A stretch of DNA of 64,000 nt from Druceiella hillmani (GCA_039881145.1 JAYKKI010000095.1:5253501-5317500); one strand, 5' to 3'; shown: positions 1 to 11,170, counted from the first letter of the stretch. Program-made: numbers and translations. The notes: a model not told the origin generated them from the letters alone.

Positions 1-539
1 TTTTACACTTTATTTCTATTTCAATTGTTTGTCTTGTATATAGAGAAGATCACTTTCGAATCTTCCCAAATTACACTTAAAAACTTTAAATATATATTAC
101 AGAGCGGTTCGTCCTATATTTGTCAGAGTCCGCTCAAAAGGGACCTTGGACCTATTTTGTTTTAGTCGCTTTTGTTTATAACAATTAATTCATTAAATAC
201 TTAGTTATTTATTCTCTGCTTTAGTCTAGTACATAACTATATAGCCCAATTTTATAACTTGTAAACCGTTATCATACGCCATTTATAATAATTAATCATA
301 TATACTTCAGAAATTTTTTGTAAATTAAGTTTTCGCATATAATTATTTCAGATATTATTTTGATATATTTATAACGGTTTAAAAGTTTAATACATCAAGG
401 CTGTTATATTCAATAATGTATAGCTAATGCCTAATGAAATTAAAAATAAACTGTTAACTGGCATCTGTTCTGTTTTTGCCAAAATGAATGTCTTTTTTGC
501 CCTTTTCGAATTTTATGTAGTTTTTCGGCGTATGCACGC
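1..539. other. AT-rich intergenic DNA
   Basis: No ORF, repeat copy or RNA gene is recognisable. The sequence is A+T dominated with short poly-T and poly-A runs. Confidence 0.6.
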
Positions 540-735
540 TCGAATGTGCGCGTGCGCGTGTGCGCGCGCGTCTATGTGTGTGTGTGTGCGTGCGTGAGCG
601 AGTGCGTGCGTGCGCGCATGCGAGCGTGCATGCGTGCGTGCGTGCTTGCTTGCGTGCGTGCGTGCGTGAGTGCATGCTTGCGTGCGTGCGGTCGTGCATG
701 CGTGCGTGTGCGTGAGTGTCATCAAGCTCTATGTA
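540..735. repeat. Compound (TGCG)n/(TG)n microsatellite, copy 1
   Basis: An imperfect alternating purine-pyrimidine tract of tgcg, tg and cg units, interrupted by tgag, tgct and cggtcg variants, ends in 'gagtgtcatcaagctctatg'. The same order of variants and the same 3' flank recur at 3400-3507, so the two are related by duplication. Open frames across it (poly Cys-Val-Arg or Thr-His-Ala) are artefacts of the repeat. Confidence 0.9.
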
Positions 736-754
736 ATTTCATGAAGCTCACAAT

Positions 755-866
755 TGCCCCCCTGAAGATATTATAATACAACGAAACCTAGGTTATGGTA
801 AAAAATTAAAATAAAGTGGAAATAATACTACATCACGTAGATTCATTTAATTCTGGACTACAGACA
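755..866 (+). mobile_element. FB-family foldback element, single arm
   Basis: Carries the FB arm sequence: 'cctgaagat', then 'acaacgaaacctaggt', then 'gaaataatactacatcacg' and 'ttcatttaatt'. The complementary left arm found in the copies at 21.8 and 47.6 kb is absent, so this is a half element. It lies directly beside the microsatellite at 540-735. Confidence 0.7.
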
Positions 867-3396
867 TTTTTGTCAATATTCGTAGACTTATGGTTTTCAT
901 GTAATGCTTGCTCGAAGTTTTTCTTTTGATAATGAAAGAGCTTTCCGCCGTAAAAAGTATTTTTCATTGTGACCCTGATGCTAAGTTATTACCATACAAA
1001 ATTTCATCGGAATCGGTGCATTAGTTTTTGACGAGCTTGGTTGACGAACGTATAGTCAGACAAAAACTCCAAGAACTATTGTCTTGGGGTCTGTAACATA
1101 TAAGTAAAATGTTGCAACTACTTTTTTGAAAAAAGAATTTCATGTACACATTTTTTTCTCATTACTGATTTATTATATGCATTTTTATGAAAGTAATCTG
1201 ACTTTATAAGTGAAGTTTCTTTTTCCAAACAAGTTTGTAAAATGAGAAATAGAGTGTAACCAAAATTTAAACAGCTTTTACCACTCTGTCCTTTCTCGAC
1301 ATGACATACGACGTTTTAGCAGAAGGAAGGGAGTGAGGGGTGGGAATTTTCTTTTAATTAATGTTACTTGCTTTTATTATTAGTAAACGTAGAGGTTTTA
1401 CTGCAGTACTAATTTTTCAGGACGCCGCAAAAGCTTTAGTCTTAGCGGAAAAATTATGTTTTATTTTTTCCGAACATCAAAAGAACTTTTAAACTATAAA
1501 CAAAAAGTTACTGTCTCACTAAGAAGTATATCTTTACCTAATAATATGTACGAATAATAATCAACACGTAAGTGTAACAAAACCATGACGACCAAAGTGG
1601 GTAAATTGAAAATTTTTTTTAACAAAAGTAAGTTGACCCAAGACCAGGGTTTTTGATATTGTTGCCTGTCTATCCGTTTGCCAGGTATGACATAAAACTT
1701 ACTGTATGGATTTCTATAGTTTTCACAGTGAAGCCTTAGAAATGTTTTAAGCTATGTTTCGTCTCGGTGCAATAACAAGGAGTTGGCCTGTCCGAGAAAT
1801 TGTAGTTTGGTAATAATCATAGTATACAAAGATATATATCTAAATACAGAGTGGAATTTAAAATTATTTTTGATCCGTTTTATTTTATATTATATTTTTT
1901 GGAATAATTTGTTTGTATTAAGTTGTGGAATATATTTATTCAGATGTAATAATAAGAATAATCTTCTGTTAATATTTCGGATGACGTCAGAACATTAATT
2001 TTTATTTTAGTCAAAAGATAGCGCTTCAAGTAATATATCGCGCTAGTAAAATCGTCGTTGAGTAAAATATAAACATGCTTATCGATACGTCCAATATATA
2101 ACTGTTTAATTTAGTATTATTATACATGAGATATTATATCGTTATTTTCAAGGTTTTAGCTACGCTTCAATGGGTATTCGATTTACAAATTTAATTGAAC
2201 TTGATTGTTGATTTCATTGACATTATATATAAATATACTTTGCTTAAATATTCTCACAAGCAAATGTTTTTTGTTTCGTTATTTTTAATTTTGTGATACG
2301 AATTGGTTCTTATATTAGACCTCTACGCGAATGTCGTAGCGGGGACAGGTCAGTTACCTCTATGCCGTCTTTTAAAATATTTATTTATTGGGGAATGATG
2401 TAGAATAAATATATGTAGTTAAATAGAAGTCAAAATATTCTTAGTAGAATGCAAAGAATTTTGTTCATTTAAAGGCAATTTGTCATTTATTTTCTCGTCA
2501 ATATATTACAAGGACATAGTAACGGTAAAAACCTATATGGCATAAAATTTCTAAAACATTCCTTGTGTTCAGATTCCAGTTCTGTTAATAAATTCAATTG
2601 AAAACTTAAATTAAAGGTTTATTCAAATTGTTTAATTAATTTTGTTTTTATTTTTTAATAAAATGAAATTTATTCATATCCTATTTAATTTTGCTGCAAA
2701 AGCAAATAAATTCCATTTCTCGATTTTAATTGTTGGAATAAAATTTTCATGTCTTATGTTTGGTTTAATATCGCAAAATTAATATGAAAATGTAAAAAAA
2801 GTGATCAATGAACAATTATTTTGTAAAATATTGTTGACGTATATCTATCTATATTACTGTAATTATGCATATTATTTACGTATGTCTATCCATATTACTG
2901 TAATTATAATATATTATAGTCGAGCTGATTGCGAGAATCTTCAAGCTATTAACAACCTCAAGGTGAGAAGCTACAGTGCAACCTGATTGACAGAAACACA
3001 AGTTAACTGATTGCATTGTACATTGTTTGAAATACAATAGGATTTAGACAAGGAAATTTATGCATAGTTTTGATCTTACAATATAAAATACGCATATCCT
3101 TCTTAGCAGGTATACCGAGAAGGATATGCCTAACTTGTCTCTTATAATCTGTTATAGTAACGTTAACTAATGGTCTCATTGGATATGTGCCAAAACTAAT
3201 CACTATAAATCCATTAAACGCAACTTACGACGAAACAAATAAATGAACAAATGATTTTTTTTGACATGATTTCTTTTATAATTTGTGCATATAATAAAAT
3301 TGTAACGGTGTGAATTCTGTACATGAAAAGTGTTTTAAAACGGATGATTGATTTAGCGTATAGAATGATAGAAGCCAGACAATCTGTTTTTAGAAT
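867..3396. other. AT-rich intergenic DNA with Helitron debris
   Basis: No gene seen. Positions 985-1060 contain 'ccatacaaaatttcatcgga' followed by 'gtgcattagtttttg', the reverse complement of an internal motif common in lepidopteran Helitron-like repeats, so a minus-strand remnant is likely. A 12-bp-arm hairpin lies at 3092-3103/3118-3129. Short frames at 1783-1998, 2801-2986 and 3003-3203 (minus) resemble nothing recognisable and are probably chance. Confidence 0.5.
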
Positions 3397-3399
3397 TCA

Positions 3400-3507
3400 T
3401 GTGTGTGTGTGCGTGCGTGAGTGAGTGCGTGTGCGCATGAGTGCGTGCGTGCTTGCTTGCGTGCGTGCGGTCGTGCATGCGTGTGTGCGTGCGTGAGTGT
3501 CATCAAG
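3400..3507. repeat. Compound (TGCG)n microsatellite, copy 2
   Basis: Shares with 540-735 the interrupted order gtgcgtgc-ttgcttgc-gtgcgtgcgg-tcgtgcatgcg and the 3' flank 'gtgtcatcaagctctatg'. Identical interruptions point to copying of the whole tract rather than independent expansion. Confidence 0.85.
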
Positions 3508-3519
3508 CTCTATGTTAAT

Positions 3520-4225
3520 TTGTTCTTCAATCACGCAAAATCTACTGCACGGATGTTGATGATTTTTGGTATGGTAATAGTTTATATCCTCGAGCAACAT
3601 ATAGGATATTTACTGGAAAATTACAGATATAAAGAAAACCCAGACTTGGTGAATATTACGAAATTGGTACTACCGACGCCATCTATTAGCGTTTTTAGTA
3701 AACTTTAAGTTCATAGATAAATTAGGATATGATACTGCCAAAGCCCTCTATTAGCATTTTTAGTAAACTTAATGGTTATAGATATATTAGGATATCATAC
3801 TGCCAACGCCCTCTATTAGCGTTTTTAGTAAACTTTATGTTCGTAGATATATTAGGATATGATACTGCCAAGGCGGTCTATTAGCATTTTTAGTAAACAT
3901 TATGCTCATAAATATATTAGGATATGATACTGCCAACGCTCTCTATTAGCTTTTTTAGTAACCTTTATGCTTCCAGACATATTATGATATAATACTATCA
4001 AGGCCCTCCATTAGCGTTTTTAATAAACTTTATGCTCATATCATATCAAATATATTAGGATATGATACTGACAAGGGCCTCTATTAGCGTTTTTAGTAAA
4101 CATTATGTTTATATGTATAAAAATTATGCTCATATTCCTGAGAGAAAAAAAAAGACGCACAAAAATTCCTGATATCTCTTCTCATACCGCAGCCCACGCA
4201 AACGAAGTCGCGTAAGTACAGCTAG
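3520..4225 (+). mobile_element. Helitron-like element, 3' end with CTAG
   Basis: The segment opens with 'cgcaaaatctactgcacgga' and 'tttggtatggtaatagttta', motifs typical of lepidopteran non-autonomous Helitrons. It closes with a short GC-rich block 'acgaagtcgcgt' a few bases before CTAG|T at 4222-4225. A Helitron 3' terminus is a short hairpin followed by CTRR inserted ahead of a T, which fits. The 5' terminus is not resolved. Most of the body is a 65-bp minisatellite. No Rep/helicase coding sequence is present, so the element is non-autonomous. Confidence 0.65.
3660..4130 (+). repeat. 65-bp tandem repeat, about 7 units, inside a Helitron
   Basis: The anchor 'ctattagc' recurs at 3683, 3748, 3813, 3878, 3943, 4008 (cca variant) and 4081. 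Spacing is 65 bp, except the last step of 73 bp, where 8 bases are inserted. Units share 'attaggatatgatactgcca' and 'tttttagtaaac' and differ by scattered substitutions, indicating moderate age. Confidence 0.92.
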
Positions 4226-4239
4226 TAAAGAATAAATAA

Positions 4240-4570
4240 ATATCATGCCCCTGCTTCAGTCAGAACAATATTAATTCATATTTTAACAAAGGGGTACACG
4301 CTGACCTATGTAGTTACTAGCTATATCTGACGCAGCTACGAGCAAACTGAACTGATAACCGGGAACATAATTTATTGTCAATATTGCTTAACTGACACGT
4401 AATTTGAACATGGCGATGATCGATGACAGCCGTTTCGTAAGCCAGACTGTGTGTTATAATTACGCTTACTCATCCGTCAATATCTGTGTCGGCCACGCGA
4501 TTTATGCCTGCCTGTAATAAAGTGCTTTGTAAGCCGGAACAAGATTCCACTATGTAACAGGCGTACTTAC
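4240..4570. other. Repeat-poor block, candidate conserved non-coding DNA
   Basis: Higher complexity and G+C than its surroundings, with no tandem structure or transposon ends. It contains several ATCGAT, TAATT and CACG-type words. Only composition supports a regulatory reading. No coding frame is seen. Confidence 0.3.
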
Positions 4571-5133
4571 TAAACTAGCTTCACAAGGGTAATATAGGGA
4601 AAATATGTTAAGGAAAATAGGGTAGTTGACTACACTTAAATCTACTTTTTTTAGTAAAATATCCTGAAAATGCAGTAGCGAAGAAATTATAAGTATAAAT
4701 TAAAAATAAGCGAGTTATGAGCTTCGAAATGTAATGATGGAGATGGAGTGGAGATGTCTGATTAGGTCTCGTAGAATACGATGATCATTATTTAATTATT
4801 TCCAGAATTGCCGTCTTTGTCTAAACGTTAAGTTTAAAGCTTTATAACTCGATCGAGAATTGTCAAAAATGTTTTCACTGCTCGTCAGCCTGAAATGATG
4901 ATTTATGAAATGAAAAAAATCATTCGAAAACCCTGTTGACTAGAAGCCTCGCCATGCTGACGTGTGGTAATTTCCTTTAATCGATCCTTGTTGAATTCCT
5001 TGTTGAATTTGCGAAGCAAAGAAAAGATGTTAATTTTGAGAAAAATTCATATCCAAATATAATTTTTTTCAATGAAAATTTGTTTATTGGATGCGAACTC
5101 GCCAATATATACATTTTTATTGTATGCATTTTT
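4571..5133. other. AT-rich intergenic DNA
   Basis: Nothing recognised in this stretch on either strand. Confidence 0.5.
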
Positions 5134-5208
5134 AAACATACAGTTTTATTATTATTTTAAACATACATTTTTATTATTATTTTAAACATACATTTTTATT
5201 ATTATTAC
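5134..5208. repeat. 25-bp tandem repeat, 3 units
   Basis: Units of 'aaacatacatttttattatt' plus five bases begin at 5134, 5159 and 5184, with one G/T difference in the first unit. Confidence 0.85.
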
Positions 5209-5395
5209 AGGGAGAAAATAACAGAAAACTAAACACATTCCTTTGTTTGTTAAAAAAAGACGATTTGAAAGACTAATATCGATTCATTGAATCAGTAATG
5301 CTTCTGCTAAGAATGTTAATTCCTCGGCACATTAATTGTTATCACTTCAATTTAAAATCCAGCTTAGGTAGCGACTGATTCATATAATTAATGCA

Positions 5396-5620
5396 TTGTT
5401 CATGAGTAACTGCCCACCTGCGTCCGCCCTCGCTTCGCGCAACTTAACGTCATCTGTGTGCGATACAAAGTTGAAACAACGCCCGGTGTTCACGTCATCC
5501 GCAGCCAGCGACCGGTCCGCGTTGATCTGTCAATTCCGTGCGCGTCAAATTAAACGGAAACATCCGAAGGCCGGCGGATTAGCATGGCAATCAGTGGGTT
5601 CGTATCGCACGCTCCGTTAC
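5396..5620 (+). other. GC-richer island ending in a splice donor: candidate exon
   Basis: About 225 bp of balanced-composition, CpG-containing, repeat-free sequence stands out from AT-rich flanks and ends at 'gttac|gtaagtat' (GT at 5621-5622), a strong match to the U1 consensus. An 84-codon frame opens inside it (5396-5650) and runs through the donor to a stop. The protein resembles nothing known to me. It could be a 5' UTR or first exon of a plus-strand gene, or simply a conserved regulatory block. Without transcript data the exon call is speculative. Confidence 0.3.
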
Positions 5621-5784
5621 GTAAGTATCGGAATCGACGGGCTATATTGATTCATCTGATTGTAGATACTGATGATTGATGACGTTTATTTTGTTTGGCG
5701 ATAGATGAAAAGCAAGTATACAACGGAAAGAGTTAAATGTTTCAAACAAAAAATAACTAGTTACAGCTTTATTATTTCGTTATT

Positions 5785-6325
5785 AAAAAAACCTGTTAAG
5801 TATGAGTAGAACTCGCACTAAGAGGGTTGTGTATACATTTAGGTACTTATAAACGTTTAAGTATATATAGTATTTCCAATTAAAAATATTAATTAACTAT
5901 TATAAACTATTTACAAATATTAATTTTCACAATGTTAATATATTGCCTACCTTAACTTTCACAGGCGTAAAAATAAACTAATTATAAAAACGTATAATTC
6001 CGCATAGAATCAGAAATCAATGATTTTTGGATTTTCCTTTTAATTGTGCTCTCCTATTTTAATGCCGATTTTTCATATTGTAAGTGGATCGGAAGTATCT
6101 AAAACCAGTAGTTTTCATGATCATTAAGTAATAGTATTTTATGGATAAAAAAAAACCTTCAAAGGGCCATATTTTTTTGTTGCTTAAACCAAAAAAACTT
6201 GCAATTTTTACAACAATATAAAAGCTATAGGCATACGATGTCTATATAAACTTGATATCAAAAGCCGATTCGAAGAAGAAGGGCTTTGACGAATAAACGA
6301 ACGTACGGACGGACAACCGAGTGAT
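5785..6325 (-). mobile_element. R-family dispersed repeat, minus strand
   Basis: Starts with 'aaaaaacctgttaagtatga' and 'agaactcgcac', the complement of the family's 3' end, and ends with 'gacgaataaacgaacgtacg' and 'gacggac', the complement of its CTGTCTG-rich 5' part. The internal block 'tattgcctaccttaacttt' then 'cacaggcg' is shared with copies at 27.6, 45.1 and 54.7 kb. Non-coding; family assignment beyond 'lepidopteran dispersed repeat' is not possible here. Confidence 0.6.
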
Positions 6326-7740
6326 TCTGTGTGGGGTAGTGTAACTAAAAGTTTATTAATTTATCACCATACGACAATGATATTATCTCGCATTGTATTT
6401 ATATTTTTAAAAATAAACGGATATCACTTATGTCTACATAAGAAATAAGTAAACAAGTAAATCATGATCACGACCCAAATAGAGTCTTTCTTCTAATACG
6501 TTTTTTCACAATTAATTAAAATATTTGTAGTAACTGAGTATAATCTAAGATAATCTAGATAATCTGTCCGTTCATCTATTTGGTACAGTCTCACAGTGTC
6601 TACAATTTTAGATCGATATATATACAATTTTATGAACTGAAGTTGTAAATGGCGGTTTCAATTTATTTAGAGAAAAATATTGAAAAAAAAGATTAATGTA
6701 CCTTACCATTCATATAAATTTGGGGCGAAAAGTTTTTCCGCGCACGGCATTGAGTAGTTTATCGTTGTATGTCCCCATCCATCTAATATTTCGATCATGG
6801 ATTTGGAAAATCTGAAAAAGAATCGGACGTGGATGGTGGAATCGTCGACACGACCGAGATTTGTGTGTGACTACGTCTCTTCGGACCTTCTTATAATGAA
6901 ACGACGCATATTTTCGAGCTTCTCTCACTTTACTATTCCAAATGTAAGTTATTGCGTTGTGTGGTTACAGTGAGATTGATTACTTATACAATACTAATAC
7001 AATCTCATACGGTTAATGGTCGATATGTCATGTTAAAAATATTTGATTAATACTTAAAGTTTTAAATTTTTTTCTATCACTTTGTATTACCCATTACAAG
7101 AGATAGACAACAACGGAACTCTACGCGCGTCCATCACACACTGAATCAGTTTTTTTAGATTTGTCACTCAACTCAATAATCAATGGCACTACAATAATAA
7201 CAGGTCTTACATATCCCGCATAGTAAGGCGCCATATGATCCATATTACTATGTCCACAAAGATCAAGACAAGATATGACTAATCGCATAAAATTCCATCG
7301 CATTCCTACTACAGTCAAGATATATTTAATATCATATATATTTTATATAAAAGCCAATCAAGTGTTAGTCGGGTCCGCAATACGAGGGTACCCTGCCTAC
7401 CTTATTTAAAATGACTTTGTTACAAGAAATAAGAAGCTTTTTAATGTAAAATGTTTAAAAATTAATGTTTTTTAATTACTTTTTTCTTTCGCATCGAATT
7501 CTATTTATCTACACCCCATTAGTCTATATAAAAGCATTGTTTTTAACGTGTTTGGGGGGATCCCCTTAGAATAAAAATTATAAAATATTTATTTTTTGTA
7601 CTTTTGGTTTAAAGTAACACATGATATAATTAAATTTGAAGTACAAAGTTTTTTCATTCAAGAGCGATAGGATGGATAGTAGTGTAGGTACAATAATGGG
7701 TTTCCTAAAAATTTTATTTTTTTCTTAGTAGAGATTAATC
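6326..7740. other. AT-rich intergenic DNA with one compositional island
   Basis: Positions 6710-6928 on the minus strand hold a 72-codon frame in a more balanced segment. A 'tttttcag' acceptor-like string lies within the frame and a 'gtaagg' donor-like string just beyond its stop. The protein is not recognised. A tiny internal exon is conceivable but unsupported. The frame at 7121-7318 (minus) is probably chance. Confidence 0.35.
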
Positions 7741-7780
7741 ATATCATCATATCATCATCATCATCATATCATCATCTTCA
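7741..7780. repeat. (ATC)n microsatellite abutting a Helitron
   Basis: An imperfect atc/atatc tract immediately precedes the conserved 5' sequence of the Helitron. A similar (ATC)n precedes the second copy at 58.4 kb, so the microsatellite is probably linked to the element. Confidence 0.85.
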
Positions 7781-8185
7781 TCATATATATTAATACGCTA
7801 AGGTTAAGATGTTACACTCCCTTTTTAGAAAAAACTTCACAACTAATCCACATAAATTATATATCATTTTATAGATAATTGCTTGCTCTACCGGCATCCA
7901 CAACTAAAAAATTTATTATTGCTATTGTTTTTGCAAATTAATTAATTATTAAAATTATATACACAAAACAGCAATGCTGCCATCTAACGGCTAAACGTCA
8001 ATATGATTGACGGTCGGTAAAATTTTTGTTTAATTTCAAATCCACATAAATAAAGTGGCGCTTTAGCTCAATGCTTTTGATACTTGCGCCTCTATATGTC
8101 AATTTTAGTAAAATATTTGTTTGATCTGTCATCTGAGCTTCATAATGGAATAAATAATGCGAAGACTTCGCACGGGTCACGCTAG
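7781..8185 (+). mobile_element. Non-autonomous Helitron, copy 1 (405 bp)
   Basis: The 5' end starts 'TCATATATATTAATACGC'. The 3' end has the perfect hairpin 'tgcgaag-a-cttcgca', then 'cgggtcacg' and CTAG, followed by host T. This is the standard Helitron terminus (5' TC, 3' hairpin plus CTRR, A/T target). It is about 98% identical to the copy at 58403-58813, differing by roughly eight substitutions and one 6-bp indel. There are no inverted terminal repeats and no coding capacity, so mobilisation would need a helicase in trans. Confidence 0.85.
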
Positions 8186-8459
8186 TTACTATTAATATTA
8201 TACATGCATGTATCTTAATGTAATGTTTATTTATTTTTCTTTGACGTGGGCAGATTTACATTTACTTTTTTTATATCTTAATTAAAAAAGACAATCAGAT
8301 CCTAACGCATAATTTTTTAAGACATCGCAAGGGTAAACCCAAAGGATGAAGTCTATTATAATCTTTATTCTTCATCACATTATCCTCAATAGAAAATATC
8401 GAGGATAAAATTGCATACTCAGAATAATGACTAATTTTTCCACGTAAAATTATTATTTA
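8186..8459. other. AT-rich intergenic DNA
   Basis: Nothing recognised in this stretch on either strand. Confidence 0.5.
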
Positions 8460-8790
8460 CTCGTATTCCCTCGTTGAGAATAAATACCGCTATTAACTTA
8501 ACAATAAAGCATTTGACGTAGCTTATAGACTTTTCTTCATATTTTAAATGGCCCGTTAGCCGTCCGTCTAATATTTAATGTTGCTATAAATAACTATATT
8601 TGAACAGACCATCTTCATTAAAGTTAATGTTGCACGTCCATTGTTTAGTGCGGAACGTACAACGCTTTAACGGAAAGCAAATTGCCTTGAGCGGGCCGTT
8701 AAAATGACGAATGCGAATGTGAATATTGGGTAAGAAATAATATGGGCACTACTCAGCAATTAACCGCACAGTGAGTATCATTTTCCACTT
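8460..8790. other. Repeat-poor block, candidate conserved non-coding DNA
   Basis: Balanced composition with several CpGs and no repeat-family match. It includes TAATATTTAATG and 'cattaaagttaatgt' words that homeodomain proteins could bind. Regulatory role is inferred only from composition. Confidence 0.25.
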
Positions 8791-9679
8791 TGAATATTTA
8801 CAGTGAATTTAAGAAAGTATAAAGTTAGCGTTTAGCACTTTATATCTTTCATAATATTACATTATTAGGGCTCATAACCTAAAAAGCCTATCGGGATCTT
8901 ATTGTTGTTACATCCATGTACGTTTGTCCGTCTATCAGAGATCTCTCTCTATCGATTAAATGGGGAAAAAGGACGGGCCTGTGCCTAGACATGGTCGCCA
9001 GTTTCATGATGAAGAATACGAAAGTACGATCACATGGCGAATAATTTTTGTATTGGGCACTTGATTACTTTAGCGGCTTGATGGTCCAAATTTGAGGCGC
9101 CCAAACCGACTTCGTTTTGATTTTAATGTTGATGCTCAGCATCCGAAATTCGGACCTTTTTTAATTTCTCATTTTCAGATTTTTCTTGTTATCAAATTTT
9201 TTCTATAATTCTTTTAGTTTTTCACTTTTCTTTTGCGGAACATTCACACTTGAAAAGGTGATATCTAAATAAGTATTAAATACTGTAATAATTATTAACA
9301 ATAATGCTGTAATTTTTAATGTTACTATAAAAATGTAACATTAAAAATTACATTTTTAAAACAATTTTTTGATTACAGTTATGTTTTGACCTACGCCAAG
9401 CTCTTGAAATTAAAAAGTTAAGAAATTGTATTAGAGTGTATATGATTTTAAGCAATGTATAATTCATTTCATCCCAAAAGAGAATGTTTGTAAACAAAGT
9501 AAAATTACAGTTTAAGTATAGTAAACCTTTTTGTTTTCGTATTCACGTTAGAAATATAATATGGATTTATTTGGTATTTATGACTAAATTATATAAGTTT
9601 TTTATTGATATAAACATTTACGCTATATAGTATAATGTCAACGTCCGTATAAATAATACTGAACATTGATATATTGAGT
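8791..9679. other. AT-rich intergenic DNA
   Basis: Nothing recognised apart from the hairpin listed at 9308-9352. Confidence 0.5.
9308..9352. repeat. 45-bp inverted duplication (18-bp arms)
   Basis: Perfect 18-bp arms (9308-9325 and 9335-9352) flank a 9-nt loop. There is no neighbouring element end to explain it. It resembles the short inverted duplications at 10806, 10896, 19344 and 43475. Confidence 0.9.
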
Positions 9680-9681
9680 TT

Positions 9682-10030
9682 TTGTTGAAATTTATTTTTG
9701 ACGTGAAACGTCTTTCATTTCGGTCAGATGGTGGGGTGGAAGGGGGGGGGGGGAGGTCACTTGCAAAAACAAAAAAAATATGTTGTGGAAATATCGCTTA
9801 TAACTTTGGAAATATAGCACCTACCTGCATATGTCTTTGGCGTAAACGGCGCTGCAGTCGTGTGCAGCACGACTCATTCGGAACCAAATTTATCATCGCG
9901 CGCTGTGTTTAATTAGTGATTACTCAGTAGTACATTGATCGATTGGAGCGGGAGTAGTCGGGTTTGACAGAGGTCACGACGTTATAATAGGTGTGATACG
10001 TATAACTCATACTTGTTTCCACATTAGAAT
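9682..10030 (+). mobile_element. Probable 5' region of an autonomous transposon
   Basis: GC-richer non-coding leader containing a G12 run (9740-9752), the motif 'gacgtgaaacgtcttt' and a perfect hairpin at 9856-9874 (7-bp arms, 5-nt loop). It runs up to the ATG at 10082. I recall closely similar leaders in lepidopteran repeats but cannot name the family. The composition break with the flanks and the downstream ORF suggest one inserted unit of about 0.8 kb. Confidence 0.4.
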
Positions 10031-10081
10031 TTGTAGAATTTAAAAAATGTCTTTTTTTTGTAGAAATTTGGTTAATCTACT

Positions 10082-10387
10082 ATGGCGCAAACTCGTGTGG
10101 TACGTAACGTACAAAACCGGCGTGAAAGAGCTGGGGTAATAATAGAGAGAGATTCTATTCCTCGACGACCCGCTTTGACTTCGGCCGAACACATTCATCT
10201 TCACAGGGAACGTGCTAGATTGAGCCAAGCGCAGGAACCACAGCCATCTCCGAGTGCGGCGTGTTCAAGCGGCGTAATACAGTCTCGAGCACCACTATTT
10301 GACCATGGCTATGGCTGTAATGTTGGCAAAGAAAGAGACCACCTCATCAACATCCACAAAAAGTTGCCAGGTTACACCCGACAGTAA
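10082..10387 (+). CDS. 101-aa ORF, probable transposon N-terminal fragment
   Basis: The ORF begins MAQTRVVRNVQNRRERAGV and continues with a basic, Arg-rich segment 'ERDSIPRRPALTSAEHIHL', then 'RERARLSQAQEPQPSPSAAC' (about residues 22-62), which looks low-complexity and disordered after residue 50. The pattern of Arg-rich helices with the phrase 'RRPALTSAE' is one I associate with lepidopteran transposon-encoded proteins, not with a host enzyme. The ATG has no competing upstream start and lies at the border of a GC-richer block. The frame shifts near residue 75: an overlapping frame (10299-10490) continues with 'TRSQLEQITRASDWGSSRRG', so a frameshift may have broken a longer ORF. No catalytic motif is visible. 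It could also be a short unrelated gene. Confidence 0.35.
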   Translation: MAQTRVVRNVQNRRERAGVIIERDSIPRRPALTSAEHIHLHRERARLSQAQEPQPSPSAACSSGVIQSRAPLFDHGYGCNVGKERDHLINIHKKLPGYTRQ

Positions 10388-10805
10388 CAGTACAAGGTCA
10401 CAGTTAGAGCAGATTACGCGTGCGTCGGACTGGGGCAGCTCAAGGAGAGGTTCCTTTCCCCAAGGTTGCCGCACATGCAAATACGACTAATGCGATATAC
10501 AGGATAATACGGCATTGTGGGACAAATAATTAATATTCCAGTTGACGTAAACATGATGCAAACCCATAAGTACGCTCAATACGTTTCACGTACTCCACTG
10601 GGGCTGCGTCCCTGATACAACCTACCTGATTTTTTTTAAATGAATATATCTGACATTAAAAATAATCATCGAAAATTTCCAGTCAATAAGATAAAAACCC
10701 GGTGGTTAATTATATACAAAACATGTGTTCTGCATTGCAAAATAATACCAATACTTATTTGGATATTAAACGGTTTTTTTCACTATCATGCGAACTACCT
10801 GTATG

Positions 10806-10837
10806 TATAAAAATGTACTTACAAGTACATTTTTATA
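10806..10837. repeat. 32-bp palindrome (15-bp arms)
   Basis: 'tataaaaatgtactt', 2-nt loop, perfect complement. It lies 58 bp upstream of the next hairpin. Confidence 0.9.
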
Positions 10838-10895
10838 TAGTACCAATGTTCTGCTCATTTACTTCTTTTGCCTCGATTTTCAATATAACATAGAA

Positions 10896-10938
10896 AATAC
10901 TCAAGTCTTTTAGTACCACACTAAAAGACTTGAGTATT
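10896..10938. repeat. 43-bp inverted duplication (19-bp arms)
   Basis: Perfect 19-bp arms (10896-10914, 10920-10938) with a 5-nt loop. The arm sequence 'actcaagtcttttag' occurs nowhere else that I could see, so it is not a transposon terminus. Confidence 0.9.
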
Positions 10939-11170
10939 GTCTCTGTCACATTGCGGTACCATATTTCAATACATTATAAAATAAATTATTTGTAATTAAT
11001 AGCATATATGAGTAATGTACGTGTCGGAATATCGAACTATCTATCTCTAAGTATTGGGGGGATTGACAGCCATTTTCCTTCCCTAAATTTTACAGTTCAT
11101 ATTGGTAAAATATCATGGTAATATATATATTTATAACATTATATAGCTTTACAGTTTATTAAATTAATAT

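Larger units (their letters stand above)
10491..11170. other. AT-rich intergenic DNA holding two palindromes
   Basis: Other than the palindromes at 10806 and 10896 nothing is recognised. The frame at 10702-10893 is probably chance. Confidence 0.45.

Noticed and set aside
454..776. Cys/Val/Arg-rich and Thr/His-rich open frames on both strands
   Set aside because: They are translations of a TGCG/TG microsatellite and have no coding signature.
6700..6930. Minus-strand exon with acceptor- and donor-like sites
   Set aside because: The frame stops before the donor and the protein is unrecognised, so splice-site words alone are not enough.
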